Shown piece by piece: positions 12,454-25,300 of a stretch of DNA of 64,000 nt. Source of the stretch: Ceriagrion tenellum (lineage: Eukaryota > Arthropoda > Insecta > Odonata > Coenagrionidae); the NCBI GenBank assembly GCA_963169105.1, contig OY720636.1, forward strand, positions 74,512,123-74,576,122, given 5' to 3'. Numbering within the stretch: position 1 is the first letter of the stretch; every line of letters starts with the position of its first letter. A program made the translations under genes and the position numbers. The notes under the pieces are model-generated. The model was not told where the DNA came from. It saw nothing but the letters and a program-made list of their open reading frames with translations, and ran no database searches.

Positions 12454-13969
12454 GGTAGTTTAAAGTTAAAAGAAGAATTCATTCCTCACAAGTTTCAGGT
12501 CAGCTCAGCAGATATTATTTTACCCCAAAACTGCACATGTATGACCGAAAAAAGTGAAAAAATGATGGAGGTAGTATCGAACTGATAGGCAAAAGAATAA
12601 TTTTTCCTGCTCATCACTCAATACTACAACAAACGAAGAAATATTTAGACGCCAATTCTATTTTAGCACATCTCACTGTTCATTGTGTTCCTTCCTCAAT
12701 TTCTTTTCCGATACTCTTGTTATGGCTGGTACATGTTCGGAAATACCGCACATCTTACCGGTAGCTCATTGGCTGGTACGTTGATTTATGCAATATAACA
12801 CCACTGTCGTATTTATCTTATGTTTTGTGTGCGTTGAGGCCAATTTGTTGTGTCTGTTAAAGTTGCCGGAATCATTTGATTTGATACGAACTCCGGCTAT
12901 CCAATCTGTCTCTAGATTTTTTAAAGCATATATTCCTTCATTACATCTCGTCTCATGAAGGTCTCGGAATTTATTTTACCCTCCTCCATGGAGGTATTTT
13001 GACTTTAGAGCCTCGAAAATCTTTAGTTACGTTAGACTCGTCGAGGTTCGACAATTTCGATTTCTCCCCATTTAAGGTGCAAGAACTAGAGAAAAATTTA
13101 CGGAGCTTTCTGTTAAATATTGGAGTGGTTTCTGATTAACAAAATCATTCATTAAAATCAGCATATAATTGTCAGTCACTAATAATTATTAATTGAACCA
13201 TGTTTCCTAAATCATCACATTCTCTCATTGTAAGGACTAGGGTTACTGGGTGACAGAATGGGGTTTCTGAGAATTAGATTTCTCTTCGTTGTCATATTAC
13301 AAATTCGTAATAAACAAAGTTTCAAGGTCTCAAGGCCATTTTACACGGTGCATGATGTTGAGAATATTCATTCAAGCATTTATTCGCGAATAAATTTCAA
13401 TAAAATGACCCGAAAGAGTGTTTTACTACGTAAATGGAATTCCATGTATTCCAATGTATTTTCTGCGCTGAAAGGATCCACAGTGGTGTTACCGTCGATA
13501 GTTCTCATAGACTTACGGAAAATTTCCGACCGACGCTGCTGTATCGATCATAGCCAAAGGGTATAGGCGTTGGAGTGGTTTGTTTACATCGTCTGAACAG
13601 GCTGATCTTTGCGGGTACAAAGTTTGTAACGTTGTGAATCAAACTTAATCCGTGGAAGTTGAGCATTCCAAGTGATGCACCGTAAGGATGTAATTTTAGC
13701 GACCGCTGCTAGTGTCCATTATTACGGTGGCAGCCAAAATCATGTCAAAAAAAGCTAGGAGACAGAATATCTGAACCAGGCCTTGGATTCTCTTTTTATT
13801 GCAGTGAATTACGCATACTTTCGGAACAGAAATTGTGTGCAATAGAGCTTGGGTTCGCATGGCAAAATAACTAAAACGTGTATAGAAACAGTAATCGTAC
13901 CATAATTTCCCTTTTTAATTCTGCTTATTCAATGGAAATTCTAAATATTTGTTACACAACAATTTTTTT
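12454..13969. other. Intergenic, nothing recognised
   Basis: Only short frames occur. An imperfect inverted pair (ttttacacggtgcat at 13339-13353 and atgcaccgtaaggatg at 13675-13690) hints at a decayed foldback element about 360 bp long, but matches are gapped and no target duplication is visible. Confidence 0.3.
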
Positions 13970-14133
13970 TAAATGGGTGTTACGTAAAAAGTACCAGTTT
14001 TGGACGATGTTAGAGCTAAGTGATAAGTATTTTTTTACAACGGGTGTCACGTAAAAAGTACCAGTTTTGGACGATGGTAGAGCTAAGAGCTAAGAAAGAG
14101 CTAAAGTTAGTTTGGACGATGTTAGAGCTAAGT
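13970..14133. repeat. 67-bp tandem repeat, about 2.4 copies
   Basis: The unit beginning gggtgttacgtaaaaag at 13975 recurs at 14042 with a few changes. A third partial copy (gtttggacgatgttagagc) begins at 14110. Within it the short word agagctaa repeats several more times. No function is visible. Confidence 0.8.
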
Positions 14134-16165
14134 TTTTGATAACTCGTGGCAAAACTCGAGTGCACATAATTTCTGCACTGACAATAATACTGTTTTCTGC
14201 AGCATTATAAACATGGATGAAATGCCCTTCGGACATCATATATACAAATAGTAATCATATCATTTCAAAGCGTCAGTAACGATTATCTTTGGAATGATTT
14301 GAAAGAACTAGCAATTGGTATGAACCAATATTTTCCCTCATCTTATTACAAAACAATCTTATTTCGGTGGCTCATTAACTTTAGCAACCAAGATGGACGT
14401 TATGCGATCTTATCACGGGATCACTCACGGGATCATGCGACCGAAACTGGACCTTGTTCTAATATTACTCGAATGACAATTCGCATAAATATTTACTCAC
14501 TGAAATTTCCGTATTGCACGGCGCGTAAACGGTAATTGAATGATCATTGGGAACACTGTTTCCGTGTATAACGACCTTTTAAGAGTGGGGATATATGCGT
14601 TAGAACGTAAAAACCCTGGTGTTTTTGTGATGCAAGTTGCTGTTCTCGCGCGGGGCAAAGTTATGCGATTATCAAATCAATCTTTAGGAAACAATTCAAA
14701 TTAAGCTTTCCGGGCGATTTATGAAGTAAAAAAATATCAAAGAAAAGGGTGCAGGTACAAAATTTTATGCAATAATCCGTATTTTTTTGACAGTCTTTAT
14801 AAGCATATACAGTTTGAACAGCTTACTGAATACGAGACGAAATTAATAGCAGTTCAAAATTCCAGTTAAAACTATTAAACAGCTATTAATCTTAGCCGTA
14901 CACTTATGTAAACGAATATAAGATTTTGTACTTTCTCGGCGACTGTAAATGAGTTTCCATTGTTTATCCTTAAATTTGTTACAGGATGATGACCTTTCAG
15001 GGCCATAATTTCCATACATTTGAGAAGCAAGGAATCAGAGGAGCAGAGGCATCAAAAAATAGCATACAGGCTATTCTTTGATGCCTCGTAGTAATGGTTA
15101 GCATTGGCGATTGGCCATACCAATGCACCCGTTCGAAATACGGCCTAAAGTATCTCTTTTCACAGTGACTGGAAGCTCAGAAATGCAATATCCAATTAAG
15201 GTAAATATTCCTTCATCTTAGTCACTTGACCCTGATTTCTATTTATCTGAAGATTAGACAGATAAAATTAAGACCGATTTAACGAATTAGTTTTCCACGT
15301 AACCGTTCAGTTTCCATGGGTACGGCTGGATCTGAAAAAAATTACAGTTAAAATTTCATTATGGCTTAATGTCTGCATGAGAGAATATGGTTCAGTCACG
15401 GTACACGCAATGCTCCAATACAGGGAATTTATTAACGTAAAAATATATCAAACAATAAATACATGTTAAAATATTAAGACAACACAAATCCACATGCATA
15501 AATTTATGCACAAATTGAGGTACTTCTTAAGTATTAAAAAACGGGAATGTTTTAAAACTGGAACGGAAATGGAGTCAGTGCCCTGTGTTTCAGATACGTA
15601 ATCAGGGGACTATAAATCAAAACCATAATGAGTGGAGAAAATATTATCGAGACAGTTCGATTGCACTAGTTCCATCGAGCGTTCTGTCTCACTTAAAATT
15701 TGTATAAAGGCTTTTGGAGTCCGAATTCGGTCTTCAATTGCTCCAACATGAGAGGAGCCGACTGTAGTAACGCAGGAAGAACTTTCAATGTGGTAAAAAC
15801 TTGTGAACAACAAGAAAAGTTTTAAAACAGTTACGGCGTCCGTAATTTCTCACACCTGGTAGTATTCAATTATAAAAATATATACACAGCCATTTATGTG
15901 CAATAAAAGTGCGATCCCCTCATCACCACTATTTTTTTGTGTACACATTTCCGTTCGTCTTCCGAGAAAATTCCTCGTGGAGCCGAATCGCAAGAAATAT
16001 TTTGTTTCAAAAAAAAAATAGGTACATCTCATTTCTTGACGATATGAAAGAACTTTTTAGACGATATTGTAAAGACCCACCCTCTGTTCTTCTTTTTACT
16101 TTGAGCGAAGGGCATATCGCCCAATTTGACTTTCCGACATCCACCTCATAAATAATACTCCAGAA
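14134..16165. other. Downstream flank of the ABCG gene
   Basis: This is the presumed 3' untranslated and flanking region of the transporter gene. The first AATAAA on the minus strand below the stop codon that I can find is at 15428-15433, about 730 bases downstream, so it is only a candidate poly(A) signal. A tRNA-like fragment at 15088-15146 is listed separately. Confidence 0.35.
15088..15146 (+). repeat. tRNA-like SINE head fragment
   Basis: An A-box-like stretch (gtaatggttagcattggcg, 15091-15109) is followed by a T-arm-like cccgttcgaaatacgg (about 15128-15143), containing a B-box-like gttcgaaat. Spacing fits a Pol III internal promoter, but the fold is incomplete, so this is a SINE or tRNA pseudogene remnant. 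Confidence 0.35.
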
Positions 16166-16366
16166 TCACTGCTTCATGGACACTTTCCATCGAAGTACGA
16201 GATAGAGCGCTATTTTGACGAGGAGCACGAATGCAAGGATGGCTCCGAGATCCGCCCAGAAGCTCACATCGCCGATATTCATATCCTTAAGCAGCTTTTC
16301 CGGATGCCTGAAGTGGCAGTAGGCCTCGTTGCATGCCAATGTCGATCTGTTAAACCCATAGACGGC
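16166..16366 (-). CDS. ABCG last exon: extracellular loop, helix 6, stop
   Basis: Encodes AVYGFNRSTLACNEAYCHF, carrying the cysteines of the family's last extracellular loop. HPEKLLKDM and the final helix ILAFVLLVKIALYLVLRW follow, ending KVSMKQ and a TGA stop at 16166-16168. Acceptor cccgatacag. Y-G-x-x-R-x-x-L-x-C and Y-C-H-F resemble the ABCG1/ABCG4 end, supporting that subgroup. Confidence 0.94.
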   Translation of the reverse strand, partial: AVYGFNRSTLACNEAYCHFRHPEKLLKDMNIGDVSFWADLGAILAFVLLVKIALYLVLRWKVSMKQ

Positions 16367-19300
16367 CTGTATCGGGAGAGAATGGTGGAATATTATCATT
16401 TGATCACATTTGAAATGGATGTAATTACTATGCAGCTATTTTCTTCAAACATATTAAATGTTTATAACTAATAAATTCAGGCTTCACTTTATGGAACCTC
16501 TCCATATCGGAAATCAAAATATTCTAGTATTGGTCCACGAAACCCAGGTCGTAAAGAATAAATATATTTAGTGGACCAATACTAGAATATTTTGATTTCT
16601 GTTATTATATGTTGCTGTATTTGTTGGTTTGCATCATTCATTTGAAGCAATCGCGAGTTTGATATCAATGAATGTGTGTCCCGTGAAAAATTGCTGGAAA
16701 TATGACGACAAAAGACTTTGAAACGTGAACTTCGAGAAAAATCGTGCAGCATTCTTTGCATAATCATTAGACAGATACGACTTTGCTTGATTGAGGAGTC
16801 GTCTTGTATGTTACACATTTCATGTGCTGTCTCCCACATTTTATTTGACTGAATATGTACCTTCAACAACTGATATGTTCCTCTAAACTCTTTACTTTTT
16901 CCGATTTATTTACGGTGTACTTATCATAAAACGAAACTTCAAAATGTCCTGTATTTGTATTTTAAATGAGTTTGATCACACACTGTGGTATTGTTCAATC
17001 GCCTCAGACGAAGCACATACTCGATATTTACTCTGTTGATAAACTTATTGCTAAAGTGTGACTTAAGGTAGTGCTGAGAAAATACTTAGCTTACCTGCAT
17101 CATACCCTCGTACATATATCGGGTGTGGCTGGCATAGGATATGGCCGATACGTAAACGGAGAGATCGCCCAGATGGACGAAGAACCCGGAGAAGAGCAGC
17201 ATAGGAGTGGTGGTCAACGGGACGAGGAACACGGCGAACTGCAAGTCAAAGACGCAAGGTCAAGTTACATTGTCAATTCATAATTATTAGATGAAATGAG
17301 CTAATGAAATCCATACAACGTGCTGGGGTATACTACGCATTGTAGCACTCTTTAAGCACTTCCCAAGGCCATTATCATTTAGCACTGAGCGTACCCAAGT
17401 TATGCAACTCATGATAGACGACTGCTTGAGCATTCAAATGCTACACCACTTATGCTAGATTTGCCTCTAGTCATCATAGAAACATTATTGTAATTCTCTT
17501 TTAAAATTTAATATATTTTTGGAGTATAAATAGAAGATAGTAGTATTAATGATGCAGCAATTGTTCTTATGGCAAAAATTTTCAATCGTGAACTAAATAT
17601 CCACATTCGAGGCTTTTACTTGACCTATTTATTTATTTCCACTATCCCGAAAGCTGCTTCGTCAGTCTTTTAGATTGGTGTATCAGCTACTAAACAAAGG
17701 ACGATCACAAAACCCATGCGGGGCTCGACTCCGCGATCGTTGATTTGGATGCGAGGACTTAACCCTCTTGCTGGCAAATATTTTAATTACTTGTTCCACG
17801 CTGTACACTGAGCATGCCTTCTAAATTGAATGAGTCTTCTTTATAAAAAATCTATTTGGCGAATAATAAACTTCTTTTTTTTAGCGAGAAAACTTACGAT
17901 CCACATACAGTCACTTATATGACTCAAGATGCGCGACAGTGCATCCTCACCCATACCAATCCTATTAAAAATTGCTTATATTTTTCGGAAAACAATTCAA
18001 AATACATAATGCGGCTAGTGGCTGATGTTTTGATATCATTGGATAAATAAGATCTTTTCCCTTTAAATGAGCCCAAAGTTATCGAATTTCGTGTGGTGCG
18101 ATATCGATTTCAAGCTACCTAAGTTCGCATGAATGATAATCGATATCGCTGTACCGTGTGACATTCCGTTGATGTTGCATTCGAGGATTTGCAATGAGAC
18201 GCCGATGCTCATTGTGGTTTTCTACAAAGATATATTTATCTCGAAGGATATATTTTAAAATATAAATATTTGGTTTTCTCCATTGATTTTAGTTTAAGAG
18301 ATTTACGATTGAAATTAAGCCGATCTAGGTTCTCATTACTTATACATCTCACATGTTTTGGGGCTAGATTCAGCAAAAATTGCTCTGATTCATCGCTTGG
18401 CTCAGCAACGAGTTCCTTGACAGTTTTTCACAGTGATCCAATTTCGCTTAGCACCTCACATTACCGAAGAAAGCATAAAAGGGCACCGCCTCTAATTTTC
18501 TGAATAGAGTTGCACTCCTTAACAACGATTTCCACAAAAGTTGATGACACTTAACTCGGTGCACTTTATTGTACAAACGGATGTATCATAAAATCTACCA
18601 GAAAATAAATGGAATTAGAGCTGGTCCTATTTCCCTTTCAGTCACTCAAAAAATATTGTAATTTGCCGCCTTACACGGTACAATTTTGCTCTTGAAAGAG
18701 TTCATGCAATCGTTTGTACAATAGATGTACCGTGCAAAGCGACCTTTAGGCTAATATAAGAGTGCAAAATATCATAGCATGAAAAGCGAAATCTCTCGTT
18801 AAATCGCATCATGATTGGAAGTCCTCTCTCCAAAGATTCTGGCTGCGGCTATCCTCTTCAAATTCTTTTCATTTAATAATATTCCAGCTTACGTCCTTAT
18901 TTGAATATCCCTCGTTATTTGACAGAAATATTCCATTCTTCGGCTTTCTCTGTATAGTTGTAGCAAAACAGGGAAGCAGTCGCCTGCGCAAAGCATGACT
19001 TCAAGGAGGGAAAGCCTCGTTTGGAAAGGGTCGGCCTAGGAGCAGAGGGAGAGAGGAAACTACACAGTACACAACGCTTCCTACTTAAATTGAGACGATG
19101 GGCTAGCGGCAGTATTGCGTTACACAACCATATTTACCATCTAAACCAAACAATCCTTATATTATGGATACATAAGGGTAGAGATATATGATATTATTTT
19201 GGATACGTACCTTGATATTCTTTGCAACCAATAAACGCATCGAAAAGAAATGAGAGCCTCGGAGACTAACTTAGTATATGTGAATTAGTGTTGCCGCGAG

Positions 19301-22300
19301 ACTCGAGACTTTCTCGTCTCATCTCGAAAACGAGACGTGACCGTAGTAGACAATTCGAGACGAGACTCGAGACGAGACCGCTGTTTGACGAGACGAGACG
19401 ATACCACTTCCACGAGACTCTCGAAAGTCTCGAAATATAGATATATGTGATTAATTGGTATTTAGTGGTGGTTATCCCTAAAAATACGTTCTTCAGCTAA
19501 TACGAAGTAAATGTCACGTTTTACTTAAGTATTAAATTTGCAATATAATTCAATGATAACTGCGATAAATTGACTAACTATTAAAAAGTATTATTTGCCA
19601 ATACTACTACTTCTGATGGCATGAGCGTGACATTTGGAGCCAAATAAGTGAATGCTATTGGCTTACTACTTTTCCTTATTACCTACTATAATACAAATGT
19701 ACTATTTTCTAAAGCAGTGATTTTCAGTGCTCACATCTACGACAAAAATATCATGGATTATAATCGTATATGGTGTAAAGTATCGCCCAGTGGCACTAAC
19801 AATCATGCTTATAGTTTGCCTACTAAGGAAAAAGGATGGTGCAATTTTGAATTGCGCATCGCACATCACCTCGGCGAAACGATGGATGAAAATTGAAATT
19901 ACAATGCACCTCTTCCTGCATGATATTCCTTACTAGGTTAGTGATGATGTTTACTATGATTTCGTTAAATTGTGTCGAGAATGGTACGAGAAAAAAGAAT
20001 TACTATAATTAGTTTTCTTTTGCCTTTAAATTTTTTCATTTGCCTTTATTTAGCTAATGGAAATTCCATTCAATCAAAAAGTCAACTACTGAAGTATTTA
20101 ACGGCATTTATTCATCAGCCACTCATTCTAACCCCATTCATCCTTCTTTAGCCACAAAAACCTAGGAGGTACTCCATTTTAGCTGCACTCAGCTCATTTC
20201 TAAAGGGGCAGGGTATCTCGCGAACAATATGTTTGCAGACTGTCGACTTTTACAATGCTACGATGGATTGGTGGCTGATAATATACTACGGTTTCGCGAT
20301 TCGCTGTAAAGATGCAGCAATGTCGCAAGTTATCTCTTTTGTATGAGATTCCTACCTTATTGAAACGATAAACGCGTTTAGTAAGTCTAAATCAACCATT
20401 TTCAACCATTCTGTAGATTTCAATCAATTCCATGTCTCTCAAGTCGCTCTTTACGAAAGGTCACTCACTAAAAAGTACAATTACAGTGACAAATTATCTA
20501 ATTATCGAAGTAAGTGAAATGAGAGAGAATTTTTATTCTAATTTCAGAATGATGTTAATAATAATGACTTCGAAATGCAAAAGTTGACTGGATGGCACAG
20601 AAATACCTCACTTTCCGATTTTTTAATGATGATGATACTGAAAACTTTTTCAAGATGTTGAATCCCACCGTTACGTGCCTTAAAAGGACAAAGTTGCAGC
20701 AAATGGTACTTGACCGTTATAATAGGATGCAGAAGGCGGTGTTGCAGTTGCTGAAACAAAATAAATCCAACCTGTCTTTCACCATCGCTGGCTGGACATC
20801 TATAGCTGGAAAATCCTACTACGGAATCACGACTCATTTCATAGACGAGAAGTGGGAGTGCTAATCTCTTGTTATTGACTTCGTTCTATGCAATTGTAAC
20901 CACACAGGAAGGGATATTGCTGAAGTTTTTGTGAATGCCCTATAATCCTTTGAACTTGAGCACCAACTGCAAGGAGTTAACGTAGATAACGCCTCCGCAA
21001 GTGCTAAATTCATGGATGAACTCGTCAAGATGCTACTAAGTTTTGATAGCACTGATCAGCATTTTACATGTATGGCCCATATATTTAACATTGCATTACA
21101 ATATTTTTTAAAGAATATTGCCTAAATTTTAAAGTTCTGATGAATAAATTTGGAGAAAATTACGTTACCCTTCCACTCGTTACCGTTCCATTAAACTTTT
21201 AGTTGGATAAGCTAGAAAACATGGTGAAAACACTGGACAACAAGCCTGGTGAAATGAAGCCTGGAAAAAATGAAGGTGATGAAAACTGGTGCTTGCCTAT
21301 CAAGCTGCTCGGGACAAGATGTTAAAGCACTATCGCCAGACGAACTGGATTTATTGTGCAGTATTAACATTAGATCCTCGTCATAAATGTGAAACTTTCT
21401 CCATGCCACCACGGGGAAAAGAGATGGAGCATAAGTCATTATTTAAATTCGAAGAATTGTTCAAAATCTACCACGATAAGTATTCCACTCGAATGCAGTC
21501 CGCTCAGTCAATAGATCAAGAAAATCTTGAGAGGTCTGCTTTTGTATAAAGTCATGAGGACGACCTTCTATATGTTTGTTCTCTGTATAAGCAAACACGA
21601 CTCAGTACTGAGAGGTATGTCCCTTCGACTAAACTTTTCTCTTTACTCACACCTTTTTGATTAAGTTAACTTACCTTAACTATTTCGACCATGCAGAACA
21701 GAAAAATTAAATTTATCTTTGAACTTTTATTTAAATTTTTTGACTTTTTAATAGTTTCTGCCCTTTTTTTGTTATCAGTAAATTTTTTCAGTCAATTTAA
21801 GCCTAGTCAGTCATTTCAGTATGAAAAATGGAGGAAAGAACTTGAAGACTAACTTCAACAGGCGAGATCCCCTAGTAATGTATATATATATATACTTGTT
21901 TTAAGGCAAATGAGCCAACTTTTCCAGTGCTGGCAAATATGGCGATTGACTTCCTTAGCGTCCCGCTACATCTGTACCAGCGGAAAGATTGTTTTCACGG
22001 GCATCATTGACAATGAGAAAGCATAGATACCGCTTGGGCCTCGAATCTGCCAGAAATTTACTCTGCGTGAACTCGTAGGTGATGTGCAATTTGGCAAGTC
22101 AAATAAAAAAACTCATCATGATTTAATTGTTTTAAACCTGAAAATCATTAAACTACTTTTTGAGGCAAAAATGTTCATTCTTTTTTTAACCAATTACATT
22201 ATTTTTACAGTTACATTTTTTAATCTTCTGTGGATTTATCTGTACTAACGTTGTGACCATATAGCCATTTGTAGCAATTTTATGTTTCATATTTTTAGTT

Positions 22301-25300
22301 TAATCGTTGAGTATCAATGAAATCATTGGTTGTACGCACAGTTTGATGTATTCCGTGTCCAATTTAATATATAGTTAAAATTCATGCAAATGTCATTACT
22401 ATTTCGAGTGTACCGATTCAGCGATTACGTACGCAAAGTAAACTGGACTTTTTATGGTACTTTATTTTGGAGGAAACGGAACGAGAGTCTCGTCCAAGAC
22501 GAGACTGGGGTTCACGAGACGAGACTCGAGACGATACCAGAGTTCAGAAAACGAGACCGAGACGAGACTGGCTTAAGTCTCGTCTCGTCTCGCGGCAACA
22601 CTAATGTGAATAACAGTTTGGGCATTTTGAATTTGGCAGCGATGGTATGAGGCCTTGGGGCCCTTGGTAAGCCAAGTGGAAGACTACCTTACTCCACCGT
22701 GCAGAGCATATTCTCGACCGATGAAAAATTAATATTCCTCTGAAAAGGGCAATTTGCTCGGATGTCGCCATGTTTCGCTTACCAATCTATTTCCTCCCTG
22801 TGACTTTTCATTCCCTCATTGTTTGCAGGTGTGTCCATTAGCTTGTCCCTGCTACCTGGCGGAGTTTTTATTCCGAATCTTTTCTCCCATGTTCTTTAAT
22901 GGCGATGATCTCTGTACATTTGATTTTCATAATTGTCCGATAACACCACGTCTCAAGATTTCCAATCTTCTTATGTCTGCCGTTTCTAGTTGTCTTAAGC
23001 ATTTCATTGTGGTCAAATGCCCCCTTTGCTAATACTACTCTACTCTCATATCTTTCTTCCTTCTCCCATCATCCTCTGTCCCAGATAGGAAAATTTGACC
23101 CGTTTTTTCCAGTTTTATCTGCCCATGCCTCTGCTGGATTTCTCATATTGTCTGTGATTTCTTCTAAAAAAACAATCATTAGGGTATTATTTAATATATA
23201 TTCGCATTGTTTGCTTTTTCATATGCAGATTATATTTGTCTTTTACATGCGTATTCATTTCCACCTTAGAACTTTTTTGCAATCGTGTTTTGGGTGTTAC
23301 ACAAATACAAATATAAGTAGGCATTCATCTTTCACTAAAATGATTCGGTTCACCTGGAAATTTAAAGCTTAAAACTGGCTTTTCATGCATCAGAATGGCA
23401 TACTTTAATTACTATGATTTTAGTAGTATGGCTAAAACTTTTCATTCATTTTTAAAGATGTATGCGTTTGGACTCATGCAATCTACAATTGGTCTTAGGA
23501 TTATTTTTGGTAGAATGAATTTTTTATCATGCATGACATCTCGACCCGAGCTTGTTTAATTACTTAACACTTAACAGCAGTCACGGACGACTTTCTCTGT
23601 TGAGCCGGCTGGTAGCAGTTTTTTGATCAGGGATTGGATTAGGTAACCTTTTTTTGGCCACTAGACCAGATTTTGTGATGATTTACGTGATAATTTCTAT
23701 GACAACTTGGAAAAACTCCGCGGGCTCCTTGAAAATATCAAGCGGGCCGATACGAACCGCAATATTAGAAAAAAACTTTTTTCTAAATGTTTCCCAGTGT
23801 TGGTGATTCTCTCCTATTATAAATATCGTTTCAGTAAATGCTTCCGTTATTCATTTTCCAAGGATAAATCGATAATTCTTCACGTTTCAGCGTGGTTTAT
23901 TTATCCTCGCATAGTCGCTAAACGCCTCTCTGCGGTAGGTATTAAGCTTTTAGGCCTGAATGTGACGAGGCATGGCCTATCCGTGCTTGGAAATAACTTT
24001 ATCTTTGTTATCATACTGACTGCACCACCTGTTCACGTTTCACGTTCGGGGAACTGGATGAGTAGTCTTGAATTTCCGTTAAGCATTTTTACTTAGGAGC
24101 ATCTCATCGCCTTGTCGGGGATTAAAATTGAAGTGTAATAGTGATTGAGCTCGTTAATTCTTTGTAGTCTTTCGAAATAAAGTGCAATGACTTTGAAGCC
24201 TGCTTTTCTTTATCTCTCATGATTCTTTTCCCAACCTGGGAGTTGTATCCGTTGGGTTATCGAATGTCTCCTGCGATGACGACTGTACTCGTCCAAATAA
24301 TTTCATCCACCTTAGCTTCAGTGTGGTTAACTATCTTGTTTTCATATTTAATAGGTTTTATAAGCTCTATATTTGCACAAATACTAATATTAGATCTATT
24401 GTGTGAGTACATAGTAATAGAAAAATGTGAGAGCCGATTGATACATCGCTCATTTTGGCTGATGATTACTCAATGCGCTTTCCATGCGGAGGAATGGATT
24501 AAAGGCCGAAGGAGTTGAAGTCCATGTAGCGACTAAAGAGCGTTAATGGAAAGAATAAGGGCGTAGTGGTCGCTATCTGTTCGCATTTTATGAATCATTG
24601 ACCAAGTTCAGACATATATCATCCGGAAAACAGTTGTTAGATGATTGGCAAAGCTTTAATAATCAAATGAATAATACTTCGAAAGGCACGGGCGCAGTGT
24701 CGAAACTGGTCCAGATACTCTATTAAGTATCGAATATGCAAAGTATTATTCTTTTGCTTTGTGTTTCCATTCCTTTTCGAAAATTCGCCAATTATTACCC
24801 TATATTATGCTCCCCACGCGTTATGTTTTCATATAGTGCTATTCATGAACATTTGACGTATGGCTAAATATATAGCGCTGGAAGAAACTTTTACGGCACT
24901 TATTTCACGCAGAATTAAATTTCATTTCATGTAATCACACGCTTGTAGTTTCTGTATCTCAATGCTTTACAATCAGGAACACAGGAAACTCACGCTAAAT
25001 CTACTCTGTACGCTAACTTTGATTGATGGTGCTTTTTTCTACAAGGCAGGCTTAAGCGTAGATATTATTTCGGGATGTCATATTCGTCCATCTTTCTACA
25101 TTAATTCACATTAATTCGTGCTTCCGCAATCGCTATTCATGTAACTCATGGTGTTCTTGGGAACGAGGATAAAATTGCATGGTGCTGACAAATAAATGTG
25201 CTTTTCGAATCCACAAAAGGCCTTGGAATCTGCCTCCTTCGCCTACCCTCGATGAAAATTTTCCTCGCATATCTCAAATGCGATCTATGCCGTAGGAGAA

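Noticed and set aside
13339..13690. Possible 350-bp MITE with ttacacggtgcat ends
   Set aside because: The arms match only with gaps and no target duplication is visible.
22754..23372. Plus-strand frames of 92 and 121 codons
   Set aside because: They are the antisense of a LINE polymerase fragment, which reads clearly on the minus strand.
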